A stretch of DNA of 64,000 nucleotides, taken from contig NZ_OY787459.1 of assembly GCF_963678865.1 (NCBI RefSeq), positions 1,392,501 to 1,456,500 on the forward strand. Reading direction: 5' to 3'. This DNA comes from Maridesulfovibrio sp. (lineage in GTDB: Bacteria; Desulfobacterota; Desulfovibrionia; Desulfovibrionales; Desulfovibrionaceae). The notes under the pieces are model-generated. The model did not search any database, had not been told where the DNA came from, and was given only the letters and a program-made list of their open reading frames with translations. Numbering within the stretch: the first letter of the stretch is position 1; each line of letters opens with the position of its first letter. A program made the translations under genes and the position numbers. Shown piece after piece: positions 16,293-25,226 of the stretch.

Positions 16293-16809
16293 TGAAAACT
16301 CCGGGCTGCTCGGTTAAAAATGATTCAGGGTGGAATTGGTATCCCATGAGAGGCAGACTTTCATGGACCACAGCCATAGGAACCTGCGCACTGTTCGCAC
16401 TGAGCAGTTTCAATCCCTGCCCCAGTTCAGAGCAGTAAAGAGAATGGTAGCGGGCCACAGCAAGATTCCGCCCGGCAAAATCAATACGCTCGGTACGGCC
16501 ATGAAAACAGCCACCCAGCCTTGCGGTACTCCCACCGAAATATTCATTGATAATCTGCATGCCGAGACATACGCCGAGTACAGGCAGGCCGGATTCAATT
16601 ACAGCTTCATAGCCGGGATAATCCTCAGGGCAGCCCGGACCGGGAGAAATTACAATCAATGAATACGAGCTGAAATTTACAGATGCATTTCTGCCCGATA
16701 CCTCTGCATACGGGAGCATGGCAATCCGTGCGCCGGGAATCTCGCGAACCAGCAGGTGCTCTAGGTTGTTGGTAAAGCTATCGTTGTTGTCGATGAGAAG
16801 TATGTTCAT
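16258..16809 (-). CDS. pabA: Aminodeoxychorismate synthase glutaminase component
   Basis: 183 residues from ATG 16809, where the family's conserved start MNILLIDNNDSFTNNL begins; the longer frame upstream is unlike any family member. A class I glutamine amidotransferase with nucleophile Cys81 (GVCLGMQ) and catalytic His160 and Glu162 (FHPESF). SPGPGCPEDY is the oxyanion-region motif. It supplies ammonia to PabB. The ribosome site is weak. Identification as PabA rather than TrpG follows from the pabB-pabC context; many bacteria use one subunit for both enzymes, and no trp operon is visible. Confidence 0.9.
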   Translation of the reverse strand: MNILLIDNNDSFTNNLEHLLVREIPGARIAMLPYAEVSGRNASVNFSSYSLIVISPGPGCPEDYPGYEAVIESGLPVLGVCLGMQIINEYFGGSTARLGGCFHGRTERIDFAGRNLAVARYHSLYCSELGQGLKLLSANSAQVPMAVVHESLPLMGYQFHPESFLTEQPGVFIEYALHYFGLL

Positions 16810-16919
16810 AGTCTGGCGGGGTATGTACTCCATCGGCAAAGCAGGTACAAGCATAATAAAATGATTCAAAACCGTATTGTTGCGTTCCAACGGTTCAAAA
16901 TGTATATAAACCGACAACC

Positions 16920-17035
16920 TTACAAAAACCTCCCCCCTGCTAAGGATTCCAAACGGGATTATTCCTTTTGGCCGCCGGAGGCAAAATCATATCATCTTAG
17001 CGCGTAGCGCATCATATCCCTACCTCTCGGAGAGT
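16920..17035 (+). other. Hairpin-rich intergenic stretch upstream of the aminotransferase
   Basis: CCAAA-N13-TTTGG encloses GGGATTATTCC, and is directly followed by GCCGCCGGAGGC and the short dyad GCGCGTAGCGC. This cluster of short inverted repeats may be a dispersed intergenic repeat or a structured leader; only one copy is visible here. Confidence 0.3.
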
Positions 17036-17038
17036 AAA

Positions 17039-18199
17039 ATGGACTGTATTTCGAAAAGAGCCTGTGAAATTACCCCTTTCTTGGTCATGGACGTTCTGGA
17101 AAAAGCGCAGGAAATGGAACGGCAGGGCCGCAACATCATCCACATGGAAATCGGTGAACCTGATTTCGACACCCCGGAATGCGTCAAGCAGGCCTGCATC
17201 AAGGCCATGGAATCAGGGGAAACCCACTACACACACAGTCTGGGAATCCCGGAACTGCGTGAGGCGATCAGCAGATATTACAAGGATACCTACAATGTTG
17301 ATGTTGATCCGGGCCGAGTGATCATCACACAGGGAACCTCCCCGGCAATGCTGTTGCTTTTCACCTTTATTTTGGATCACGGTGACAACGTCATTGTTTC
17401 CGACCCTTGCTACGCCTGCTACAGCAATTTTATTTCCTTTGCCGGAGCAGAAGCAAACTCCATCCGCACTTTTGAAGAAGACGGCTTTCAGTACCGCCCC
17501 GAAGCAATCGAGAAAGCAATCAATGAACGCACCAAAGCGATCCTGATCAATTCCCCCTCCAACCCCACCGGAACCCTGCTCTCACCGGAAAGGATGCAGA
17601 AAATTGCCGAGCTTGGTCCATGGATCATTGCCGATGAAATCTACCATGGCCTCGTATACGGGGAGAAAGAGCATACCATCCTAGAGTACACGGATCACGC
17701 CTTTGTGCTGAACGGATTTTCCAAACTTTTCGCCATGACCGGATGGCGGCTGGGCTACATAATAGCCCCGGAAAAATACGTACGCCCCATGCAGAAGCTC
17801 TGCCAGAACTTCTTCATATCCGCCAACTCCATGGCCCAGTATGCAGGAGTAGCCGCGCTGACCGAATCATGGGAAGAGGTCAACCGCATCAAAGGAATTT
17901 ACGATAATCGCCGCAAGTTTCTGCTTAAACGGCTGCGTGAAATAGGTTTTGAAATCAAGGTCGAGCCAACTGGGGCCTTTTACGTATTGGTCAACATGAA
18001 AACTCTGGCGGCAAAATTCGGAGGCAGCTCTCTCAAGCTGGCCTTCGACATTCTGGAAAAAGCAGGAATAGGAGTGACTCCGGGCATAGACTTCGGTGAA
18101 GGGGCCGAAGGTTTCATCCGCTTGTCCTATGCCAATTCCATGGAGAATCTGGCTGAAGGGATGGATCGGCTTGAAAGGTATGTAAAAGAAAACAGCTGA
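17039..18199 (+). CDS. Class I/II PLP aminotransferase (aspartate-aminotransferase-like)
   Basis: 386 residues, fold-type I PLP enzyme. It has MEIGEPDFDTP near the N-terminus, NSPSNPTGT (Asn binding the PLP ring), IADEIYHGLVYG, the lysine box NGFSKLFAMTGWRLGY, and the C-terminal FIRLSYANS with the substrate carboxylate Arg. GGAG lies in front of the ATG. Substrate assignments in this subgroup vary (aspartate, aromatic amino acids, alanine), so only the class is safe. It is monocistronic, divergent from the pab operon, and ends at a terminator. Confidence 0.9.
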   Translation: MDCISKRACEITPFLVMDVLEKAQEMERQGRNIIHMEIGEPDFDTPECVKQACIKAMESGETHYTHSLGIPELREAISRYYKDTYNVDVDPGRVIITQGTSPAMLLLFTFILDHGDNVIVSDPCYACYSNFISFAGAEANSIRTFEEDGFQYRPEAIEKAINERTKAILINSPSNPTGTLLSPERMQKIAELGPWIIADEIYHGLVYGEKEHTILEYTDHAFVLNGFSKLFAMTGWRLGYIIAPEKYVRPMQKLCQNFFISANSMAQYAGVAALTESWEEVNRIKGIYDNRRKFLLKRLREIGFEIKVEPTGAFYVLVNMKTLAAKFGGSSLKLAFDILEKAGIGVTPGIDFGEGAEGFIRLSYANSMENLAEGMDRLERYVKENS

Positions 18200-18222
18200 T
18201 CGGTTCAACATTTTGAAAATCA

Positions 18223-18254
18223 AAAGCCCTGTGGACTAAAGTACGCAGGGCTTT
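18223..18254. terminator. Terminator between the aminotransferase and the HNH gene
   Basis: AAAGCCCTG/CAGGGCTTT nine-bp stem with a 14-base loop between converging genes. Confidence 0.75.
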
Positions 18255-18272
18255 ACTTTTGATTTACGTGGC

Positions 18273-18941
18273 TTAGCGTAGCTTCTTTTTGAGGTAATAA
18301 ATTGCTACACCGGAAAATGATTTCAGCTTGCCGTTTTCTCCCGGAGTTTCATATTCGCTGATTTTGCGGAGGATTTTTTCTCGCGGCCAGCTTCCCTTTT
18401 TAGGCATTTCGCCAATCACAGCATCAATCCGTGCCTGCCTCTGCATACGCAGCCTGCGTAAATTCAAATTTAAAATCCCCGGAGAGTTAACACTTCCAAG
18501 CTGCTCGTTGAAATCTTTATCTATTGAATAAATTTCGCCGTTAGCTTTGTATTTAATTACACTCTCTACATCAAAATCAGCAGGATTATATTTAAGGTCA
18601 GATGATGCTTTCAGTACATCGCAATGATGATTCTTGCGCCCCTGCCCTTCACTGCCGCAACAGGCAGCTAACAAATTTCCGTATTCAAATCTTTTATCGA
18701 CATTCTTTCGTTGGCAAGCCCAATGCTCTACACGCATGCCATCCGCATCATCACTGATTTGGTTCTGACAGTAACAACACAAATAGCCCTGCTCTTCACA
18801 CAAGGCTTTGCGAAGATCATCTTTTACCCCACCCTCTTCTGAGGGAATAGCTTTAAACGGTAAATCTTTTAGGTGGTGATTGTTCTCTTCCTTCCATTCC
18901 CTAAACTTACGCGGAATCGCTCTCTTATGAATGTTCCTCAC
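18273..18941 (-). CDS. ptuB: HNH nuclease, PtuB-like (TIGR02646 family)
   Basis: 222 residues from a GTG start, with GGAG nine bases upstream inside the stop codon region of the ATPase gene. The nuclease core shows CCYCQ (C55, C58), MRVEHW (E72, H73), YGNLLAACC and HHCD (H105, H106, C107, D108), the arrangement of TIGR02646 HNH proteins found with retron Ec78 and in Septu systems. The C-terminal ~80 residues are basic and helical. Immediately downstream of an AAA ATPase on the same strand (6-base gap), it fits the nuclease subunit of a Septu (PtuAB) anti-phage defence system. Activity is inferred. Confidence 0.85.
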   Translation of the reverse strand: MRNIHKRAIPRKFREWKEENNHHLKDLPFKAIPSEEGGVKDDLRKALCEEQGYLCCYCQNQISDDADGMRVEHWACQRKNVDKRFEYGNLLAACCGSEGQGRKNHHCDVLKASSDLKYNPADFDVESVIKYKANGEIYSIDKDFNEQLGSVNSPGILNLNLRRLRMQRQARIDAVIGEMPKKGSWPREKILRKISEYETPGENGKLKSFSGVAIYYLKKKLR

Positions 18942-18947
18942 AAGCCG

Positions 18948-20150
18948 CTACTCCGAAAGTTCAAGAACAGTACGCGCTTTAATCAAAGCAGGTACTTCGC
19001 CGAATTCAGTTTCGTATTTCTCAATCAGCTCTTTGGCTTCATCAAACTTTTCTTCTTCGATAAACGTATATATTCGGCTTAATTCCTCTTCAAATTCAGG
19101 ACTGAAGGCAGGTAAGTCCATAACTTCCTGCAAAATTTCGGAAGAGTTCAGCCCTTTACTCATATCCGGCTTTTCATACTGAATATCCCCATTCTCATCA
19201 CGATAGAGCGAAAAAATATTCTCCGCTGGCACCTCGCTCAGCACCTGAGGGGAATGGGTAGTGATAATAAACTGGCAATTAGGAAATGTTTCGCGCAGGG
19301 CCGGGACAATGCGGCGCTGCCATTTGGGGTGTAGGTGGAGGTCTATTTCGTCGATTATGATAAGTCTTTCTCCACCAAGAGGATCTTCTTCATCTGCGTC
19401 TATTGCTACGTCACAGGCTATTGCTGCAATTAGTCCTATAAAAGTCTGCTCGCCTAAAGAGAGTTGTGTAAATTTTAATTTCTCATCTTTGCCTTTAACT
19501 TTCTTGAAGGCTTCAAATGTTTTTAGTTTATTGTTAAAATAAAACCGCTCAAAACCTGTAATATTTGAGATGGCTTTTTTAATAGCAGTTAGCCAAGGAT
19601 TTTTCACAAAAGCCCCAGCAGCATCACCATCCTCAATATGCCAACGGAATAAAGCATTTTCTTCATCTTCCATATCCTTTATTGCTCTTAAAGCGTCAGT
19701 TATCTGATCGCTATCATCCTCTGGACCTGAATATTGAACCAACACATTTGCTATCGCAACTCTCTGACGAAAAGCAGGAAAAACTGACATTTCGTTTAAA
19801 TCAGACACCAAAAAATCTTGCGTTACTGAACTATAAATTTCTTTAGGAGAACTACTACGAACGACATCCACCACTCGGCCTGATATATTAAATCTTGAAT
19901 TAATTTTAGCGTTCTTCTCTGTTTGATTGACATCTGAGAGGCCTAGAAACAGGTAGTCCTTCATCACCAGCTGCTCATGCCCAGCAACAAGATTTATCCG
20001 AGCTCCATAAACACCACACTCAATAGTATTTATAATACTAGTCTTCCCGCACCCGTTATCACCCACAAACACATTCAGATGCCTGTCAAATTCGATCTCC
20101 ATATCCCGGATGCCCCGGTAATTGTGCAGCGATAACTTTTCTAAATACAT
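18948..20150 (-). CDS. ptuA: AAA/ABC-type ATPase, PtuA-like (Septu)
   Basis: 400 residues. The start MYLEKLSLHNYRGIRD is the typical opening of SMC/RecF-like ATPases; Walker A is GDNGCGKTS (30-38), the ABC signature appears as TQLSLGEQTFIGLIAA, and Walker B plus D-loop as LIIIDEIDLHLHPKWQ, followed by the H-loop TTHSPQVLSEV. No TOPRIM domain follows, so it is not an OLD nuclease. A helical C-terminal tail (about 330-400) is rich in Glu. With the HNH gene six bases downstream it forms a two-gene unit like Septu. The coding stretch is visibly more AT-rich than neighbouring housekeeping genes, consistent with horizontal transfer. Confidence 0.82.
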   Translation of the reverse strand: MYLEKLSLHNYRGIRDMEIEFDRHLNVFVGDNGCGKTSIINTIECGVYGARINLVAGHEQLVMKDYLFLGLSDVNQTEKNAKINSRFNISGRVVDVVRSSSPKEIYSSVTQDFLVSDLNEMSVFPAFRQRVAIANVLVQYSGPEDDSDQITDALRAIKDMEDEENALFRWHIEDGDAAGAFVKNPWLTAIKKAISNITGFERFYFNNKLKTFEAFKKVKGKDEKLKFTQLSLGEQTFIGLIAAIACDVAIDADEEDPLGGERLIIIDEIDLHLHPKWQRRIVPALRETFPNCQFIITTHSPQVLSEVPAENIFSLYRDENGDIQYEKPDMSKGLNSSEILQEVMDLPAFSPEFEEELSRIYTFIEEEKFDEAKELIEKYETEFGEVPALIKARTVLELSE

Positions 20151-20184
20151 GGCAGGTTGTCTCCTGAATCTTTGATATAAAAAA

Positions 20185-20217
20185 TTCCCATCGGCGCATT
20201 CAACGCCGATGGGAATA
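20185..20217 (-). terminator. Terminator of the RND efflux operon
   Basis: A 13-bp perfect stem ATTCCCATCGGCG/CGCCGATGGGAAT with a 7-base loop, followed on the minus strand by TTTTT. It insulates the efflux operon from the ATPase/HNH pair, leaving only 34 bases for the defence operon's own promoter. Confidence 0.9.
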
Positions 20218-20288
20218 TAAGTAGCCTATGATCCTGTGTTTCTCAACAATCAGATCGGTTTTATTTCTGCATAATCACTTCACTTAGC

Positions 20289-23200
20289 TTACACCCCAGC
20301 CTCCCCGCCACCGATTTTCTCCATTTTGATGAAGAACATAAGCAGGGCCGGAATCATGAACACGGTGAAAACCGTGGACAAGGCCAGACCGCCGAGCACT
20401 ACTGCGCCGAGTCCGCGATAAAGTTCGGAACCGGGACCGGGAGCGATTGCCAGCGGCAGCATGCCGAAGATGGATGTTGTGGCCGACATATAGATAGGAC
20501 GCAGCCTTGAGCGAGTGGCTTCAAGCACGGCCTCGCGATGCTCCATTCCCTCGTAGCGCACGTTATTCAGGGATTGGTGAACAATGAGAATAGCATTGTT
20601 AACAACAACCCCGATCAGAATAACAAAGCCGAGCATGGTCAATACGTCCAACGGCTGCGGAGCAATAAACAGGTTCTCCAGTTTCAAGCCGAGGAATCCA
20701 CCAGCGCCCGCAAGAGGAACTGTCAGCAGAATGATGAACGGGTAAATGAAGTTGGCAAACAAAGCCGCCATAAGCAGATACGTAATAACCACCGCCAGCA
20801 GGAAATTCCACTGCATGGCCTCACGGGTCTGGGTCAGCTTATCAGCGGCACCGGACATACGCACATCCACGCCTTCCATAAGCCCCATTTCCTTGACTTT
20901 AGGAATGAGCTCGGTCTGGACAATATCCATGGCCTGCTCAAGAGGCATGGTCTTGGGCGGAGTTATCTGCAGGGTTACTGTTCTCTGCCGCTCAAGGTGG
21001 CGGATCTGGGTAATGCCGTAGGTCCGCTCCAGATGAGAAAGAGAGGATACCGGGACCGCCCAGCCCTGCGGGGTCGCCACAAGGGATTCATAGAGCGCTT
21101 CCGGGGTACCTACCCTTTTTTCCGAAGCCATGAGCTTCAGGTCGATCTTCTTCTTCCCGTCTTCTTTGAAGTCGCCGATCTTGCGCCCATCCATAAGCAC
21201 ATCAAGAGCCTCTCCGAGTTCCTGACTGGACATGCCTGCAGCGCGCAGACGGTCACGGTCCGGCACGATACGCACCTCAGGATAAAGCATTTCAAGAGAC
21301 GGAATAGGACGAATCTGCCCTCCGGGAATGGCCTGACGCGCCATGCCGAACATGGTTCCGGCGGCAGCCATGAGTTTAGGCAAATCAGGGCCGCTGAAAT
21401 CAACAGCAACCATACGTCCTTTACCAAGTCCGGTTTCAAAAATAGAGGCCTGAATACTGACCCCGAACATACCGGGGATTGAGTTCATTATCCGGTTGAA
21501 TAACGGGATCAAAGCCGCCGGGCGTTCTTCGTCACCTGAAATGGCACCGAAAAGATTGATATCCGGCGCAGAAACATAAAACAGCTGCTCCACAGAAGGA
21601 AAACCGTCCTTTTCTTTTTTCATGTGCGGCTTTGTCTGGGCGGCAATAAAATCGCCAATGGAGGAACGTTCCTCAAAGGAAAGCCCCGGCGGGGGGATAA
21701 GAATGGAAAGAATCAGGTTCCTGTTGCCCTGCGGCAGGTATTCCATTTTCGGAAAAAACGAGACTACCAACAATGCCGATGCCGCAACCAGAATGGCAAC
21801 AGTGGAAAGCCTTGTAACCCAGTTTCTGATAGCAAGTCTGAGCAGACTCATGATGCCGTCGGAACACTTGGCCCCAATTCCGTTAAGGAAATTCTTTTTG
21901 TCCTTCTTTTCCCTTTTGGAAATGGAATAGAACTGCTTGGCCAGCATGGGGATTACCGAGATGGACACAACCATAGACAGGGAAATGGCACAGGTTACCG
22001 CGATGGCGATATCCTTAAACAACTGCCCTGCTTCCTCTTCGATAAACACAACCGGGAGGAATACCGCCACCGTGGTCAGAGTCGAGGCCAGAACCGCGCC
22101 CCATACTTCACTGGCCCCGTCATACGCGGCCTGATACGGAGCTTTTCCCATTCCCCGGTGACGGTCAATATTCTCGAGAACAACAATGGCGTTATCCACC
22201 AGCATACCGACCGCAAACGAAATACCGGACATACTGACAATGTTCAGGGTCCGGCCCATACCCCCGAAGACGATAAAGGAACCGATGACCGAAATAGGGA
22301 TGGCAATGGCGACAATGATGGTCGCGGAAAAAGACTGCAGGAAGATCAGCAGCACAATTACCGCCAGCACACCACCGATAATAATATTCTGCTTTACCAG
22401 ATCAATAGCGCCGTTGATGTACGGGGCCTGATCATAAACCCAGTCGAGAAAAATACCTTTGTCCGCAAGGACTCCTGCGTTGAGATCTTCTACGACTTTA
22501 CGCACGTTCTTGGTCACTTCAAGAACGTTGGACCCGGGTTCGGGCTTAACCCCGATAGCCATGCCGGGAATACCGTTGTGGAGCATGGCAACGGTCTGCT
22601 TTTCAAAGCCGGGAACAACCTTGCCCACATCGCCGATGGTCACCCTTTGCTGACCGGATGAGGTGATTACAACATTTTCGATATCCTCGGGAGTCTTGAA
22701 CTCCGAAGTCGTACGAATACGATAATCACGGCGGCCCACACCGAGGTTACCGGCTGCAACGTTGGCATTTTCGCTTTTCAGGACCTTGGTAACTTTATCA
22801 ATGGTCAGATTATAGGCGGCCAGTTTTTCCGGGGCGACGATAATGAGCATCTCATTCTCGGTACCTCCACCGATAAACAGGTCCGCGACACCATCCACGC
22901 GCTCAAGATACTGGCGCACGCTGTTTTCAAAATAGGTGGCAAACTCGTTGATATGCTGTTTATTGTCCGGCAGGGTCCTCAGAATCATCCAGATTACAGG
23001 TGAGGCCGAAGCACCAGTTGCTGAAATAATCGGGCGGTCTGAATCCGAAGGATACTTTTTAACTTCGTTCAGCTTGTTGGAAACCCTGAGCAGGGCATCA
23101 TCAATGTTGGTGCCGATTTTGAAACGCAGAGAAATACGTCCGAAACTGTCAAAGCACTCTGATTCCATCTCCAGCAACCCCGTAACACCCTTAAGCACCT

Positions 23201-23405
23201 TTTCCTGCTCTTCAATGATGTCACGCTCGATTTCATAGGGAGTGGCTCCGGTCCATGTAGTTTGAACGGTTATTTCCGGTTCAGTAACAGAGGGAGAGAG
23301 CTGGTACGGTAGTCCGGAAAGGGCAAGGCCTCCGAACAGAACCAGCAGGATAACCCCCACCATCACCGAAACGGGTTTTTCAATTGAAAATTTTACAAAA
23401 TCCAT
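20289..23405 (-). CDS. RND efflux pump, inner-membrane transporter (AcrB/HAE1 type)
   Basis: 1038 residues, normal for a tripartite RND pump subunit. Twelve membrane helices are expected; the first (MVGVILLVLFGGLALSGLPYQLSP) and the second cluster (IIGGVLAVIVLLIFLQS) are clear. The proton-relay region in helix 4 reads GMLVDNAIVVLENIDRHRG, and the family motif RTLNIVSMSGISFAVG precedes it. Large periplasmic loops follow helices 1 and 7. GGAG precedes the ATG. Together with the adaptor gene 21 bases upstream it should export hydrophobic or toxic compounds; no TolC-type gene is adjacent, so an outer-membrane channel encoded elsewhere is needed. Substrates are unknown. Confidence 0.93.
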   Translation of the reverse strand: MDFVKFSIEKPVSVMVGVILLVLFGGLALSGLPYQLSPSVTEPEITVQTTWTGATPYEIERDIIEEQEKVLKGVTGLLEMESECFDSFGRISLRFKIGTNIDDALLRVSNKLNEVKKYPSDSDRPIISATGASASPVIWMILRTLPDNKQHINEFATYFENSVRQYLERVDGVADLFIGGGTENEMLIIVAPEKLAAYNLTIDKVTKVLKSENANVAAGNLGVGRRDYRIRTTSEFKTPEDIENVVITSSGQQRVTIGDVGKVVPGFEKQTVAMLHNGIPGMAIGVKPEPGSNVLEVTKNVRKVVEDLNAGVLADKGIFLDWVYDQAPYINGAIDLVKQNIIIGGVLAVIVLLIFLQSFSATIIVAIAIPISVIGSFIVFGGMGRTLNIVSMSGISFAVGMLVDNAIVVLENIDRHRGMGKAPYQAAYDGASEVWGAVLASTLTTVAVFLPVVFIEEEAGQLFKDIAIAVTCAISLSMVVSISVIPMLAKQFYSISKREKKDKKNFLNGIGAKCSDGIMSLLRLAIRNWVTRLSTVAILVAASALLVVSFFPKMEYLPQGNRNLILSILIPPPGLSFEERSSIGDFIAAQTKPHMKKEKDGFPSVEQLFYVSAPDINLFGAISGDEERPAALIPLFNRIMNSIPGMFGVSIQASIFETGLGKGRMVAVDFSGPDLPKLMAAAGTMFGMARQAIPGGQIRPIPSLEMLYPEVRIVPDRDRLRAAGMSSQELGEALDVLMDGRKIGDFKEDGKKKIDLKLMASEKRVGTPEALYESLVATPQGWAVPVSSLSHLERTYGITQIRHLERQRTVTLQITPPKTMPLEQAMDIVQTELIPKVKEMGLMEGVDVRMSGAADKLTQTREAMQWNFLLAVVITYLLMAALFANFIYPFIILLTVPLAGAGGFLGLKLENLFIAPQPLDVLTMLGFVILIGVVVNNAILIVHQSLNNVRYEGMEHREAVLEATRSRLRPIYMSATTSIFGMLPLAIAPGPGSELYRGLGAVVLGGLALSTVFTVFMIPALLMFFIKMEKIGGGEAGV

Positions 23406-23426
23406 AAATTACTCCGGCCCGCCGGG

Positions 23427-24482
23427 CTATTTATTGTCAATAACTACGGGCTGTCCGGGTCTGAGCCTTTCGTTACCCTTGGTGACGATATCCATTCCGG
23501 CCTTAAGGCCCTCGCCGCGAACTCCGGCATTCATGCCCTTGAAACCTACGACCTGAACCGGAAAAGGCTGAGCCTTGCCGTCAATAATCCCGATAACCAT
23601 GGTTGTACCGCGCAGGGTGAGAACTGCATCACGGGGCACCACAACTGTTTCGCTGGCGAGACCGTTGGGCAGGGAAACACGGGCTTCCATACCCTGCTTG
23701 AACACGTTATTGCTGAAAATTCTGATCTTTACCGGGAAAGTTCGGCTGGCAACATCACCACGCGGAATTACAGCAAAAACCTTGCCTTTGTATTCCTTGC
23801 CTGCAGCAGAAATACCCACTTCAAGACCGGGTTTGACCACCTGGGCAACATCCTGAGGAACGTTGACCACAACATCGTAGCTTGTATTCATGCCCAGTTT
23901 GACCACATCGGCACCGACGGAAAGCCATTCGCCAAGATATACGGAGCGTTTAAGCACAATACCGTCAAAAGGTGCGCGGATTGTTTTTTTGGAAAGCTGA
24001 ATCTGAAGGCGCTGAAGCTTGGCCTGAGACGAAGCTAGTTCGCTCTCCATTGCAATGGCCTTGAACCGCTTGGAGTCATACTCCCCTTCATGGACAGATC
24101 CGCTCTTGAAAAGCTTGGTTATACGCTGGTCATCACGTTTGGCGAGATCATAGTTGGCCTTGGATTCAGCGTAGGCAGCCTTCGCAGCCCGAATTTCCGT
24201 ATTCAAAAGATCGGAACTGAGCCTGATGAGCACATCACCTTTTTTAACGGTGTCCCCCTCCTCAACATCGACCTGTACAATTTTACCGCTGACCTCGGAT
24301 GCAACATCGGAAGTTTCAGAAAAATAAACAGTGCCTATATAAGAAGATTCAGGCGCGACCTGCCCGGCAAAGGATTTTGATGTCGCCACATGTGCAGGCG
24401 GCACTTGCGGGGCCTTTTCCTGCGCGGCGAAAGCGGGGCAGGAACAAAATATAAAAATTAAAAAAAATATTATTCGTTGCAT
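23427..24482 (-). CDS. RND efflux periplasmic adaptor (membrane fusion protein)
   Basis: 351 residues with a signal peptide (residues 1-19, ending near PAFAA). A biotinyl-lipoyl-like hairpin follows: VSGKIVQVDVEEGDTVKKGDVL, then a helical coiled segment (AAKAAYAESKANYDLAKRD), the returning half IRAPFDGIVLKRSVYLGE, and a beta-barrel. This is the HlyD/AcrA-type order. The adaptor links the RND pump to an outer-membrane channel. The Cys in the signal sequence is not a lipobox. GGAG lies nine bases before the ATG. It is the first gene of the two-gene efflux operon. Confidence 0.92.
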   Translation of the reverse strand: MQRIIFFLIFIFCSCPAFAAQEKAPQVPPAHVATSKSFAGQVAPESSYIGTVYFSETSDVASEVSGKIVQVDVEEGDTVKKGDVLIRLSSDLLNTEIRAAKAAYAESKANYDLAKRDDQRITKLFKSGSVHEGEYDSKRFKAIAMESELASSQAKLQRLQIQLSKKTIRAPFDGIVLKRSVYLGEWLSVGADVVKLGMNTSYDVVVNVPQDVAQVVKPGLEVGISAAGKEYKGKVFAVIPRGDVASRTFPVKIRIFSNNVFKQGMEARVSLPNGLASETVVVPRDAVLTLRGTTMVIGIIDGKAQPFPVQVVGFKGMNAGVRGEGLKAGMDIVTKGNERLRPGQPVVIDNK

Positions 24483-24723
24483 AGTTTGGCTCCGATATGA
24501 ATTATAACTTTATTTCCGACGCGCACACTTTACGTAAGATCCAAGGATAGTCAACTGAGAACACGTCCTTGTAACAGGAGTATCCACTCACCTGATCAAC
24601 CAAAAGTATGAAAATTTTAATAACTGAACCGGGGTTGATTTTATAATTTACTTCCTGAATAATCCCGCTGAAGATTCTTACGAATATGTTACCGCAACAA
24701 AAAGCCCGGACAAGGGACAAACT

Positions 24724-25053
24724 ATGAAAGCACTCACCACCGCCGTAATTATATTTCTCTTCTATGCAGCAACTCCTGCAGCCGCCCTGACCATAAAAAA
24801 CAAATGTGGATATCCTGTGGCTGGATCAGTTCTTGTTGCGGAAAACAAGGTCTGCTTAGCTCAATTCAGGCTTATTCCCGGACAAAGCAAACAACTGCTC
24901 AAGGGATTTGATAAAATGAATTTGGTTGTCCGCACCATCCCGGACGTCTACGATCTCGACAAACTAAAAATATCAACAACAGAAATATACAATCCGGACA
25001 GCTACATTGAACTGAAACAGACAAAAAAAGGCATTAGATTCAAGGTTCAATAA
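24724..25053 (+). CDS. Small secreted protein, unknown function
   Basis: 109 residues with a signal peptide (hydrophobic core about 6-20, cleavage near PAAA). Mature part is short, beta-strand-like, with two cysteines (NKCGYPV, NKVCLAQF) that could form a disulfide in the periplasm. The C-terminus ends KKGIRFKVQ. GGGA lies upstream of the ATG. It is monocistronic between the efflux operon and icd. No family recognised. Confidence 0.65.
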   Translation: MKALTTAVIIFLFYAATPAAALTIKNKCGYPVAGSVLVAENKVCLAQFRLIPGQSKQLLKGFDKMNLVVRTIPDVYDLDKLKISTTEIYNPDSYIELKQTKKGIRFKVQ

Positions 25054-25146
25054 AATACTGTCACAAATCTGGAAGCACCTGAATGTCAGTTCCTGACTGT
25101 AAAATAATGACTGGCTGAATCTCGGTAAGGTGCTGTGCGCAAAAAA

Positions 25147-25180
25147 AAGGCCCTCCCACGTCAATCACGGGGAGGGCCTT
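25147..25180. terminator. Strong bidirectional terminator
   Basis: AAGGCCCTCCC/GGGAGGGCCTT 11-bp stem with a 12-base loop. On the minus strand it is followed by eight T's, ending the icd transcript. Confidence 0.9.
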
Positions 25181-25226
25181 ATATTTACAACTTTTTGTAA
25201 ACTATCAGCTGTGTCCTGAGTCTTTA

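Noticed and set aside
18273..20150. A retron (Ec78-like) rather than plain Septu
   Set aside because: No reverse transcriptase or candidate msr/msd RNA lies on either side; both neighbours are housekeeping genes.
20538..22661. Long plus-strand open frames opposite the RND transporter gene
   Set aside because: Charged or His/Asn-rich translations with no family features, fully antisense to a clear RND gene; typical coding shadows.
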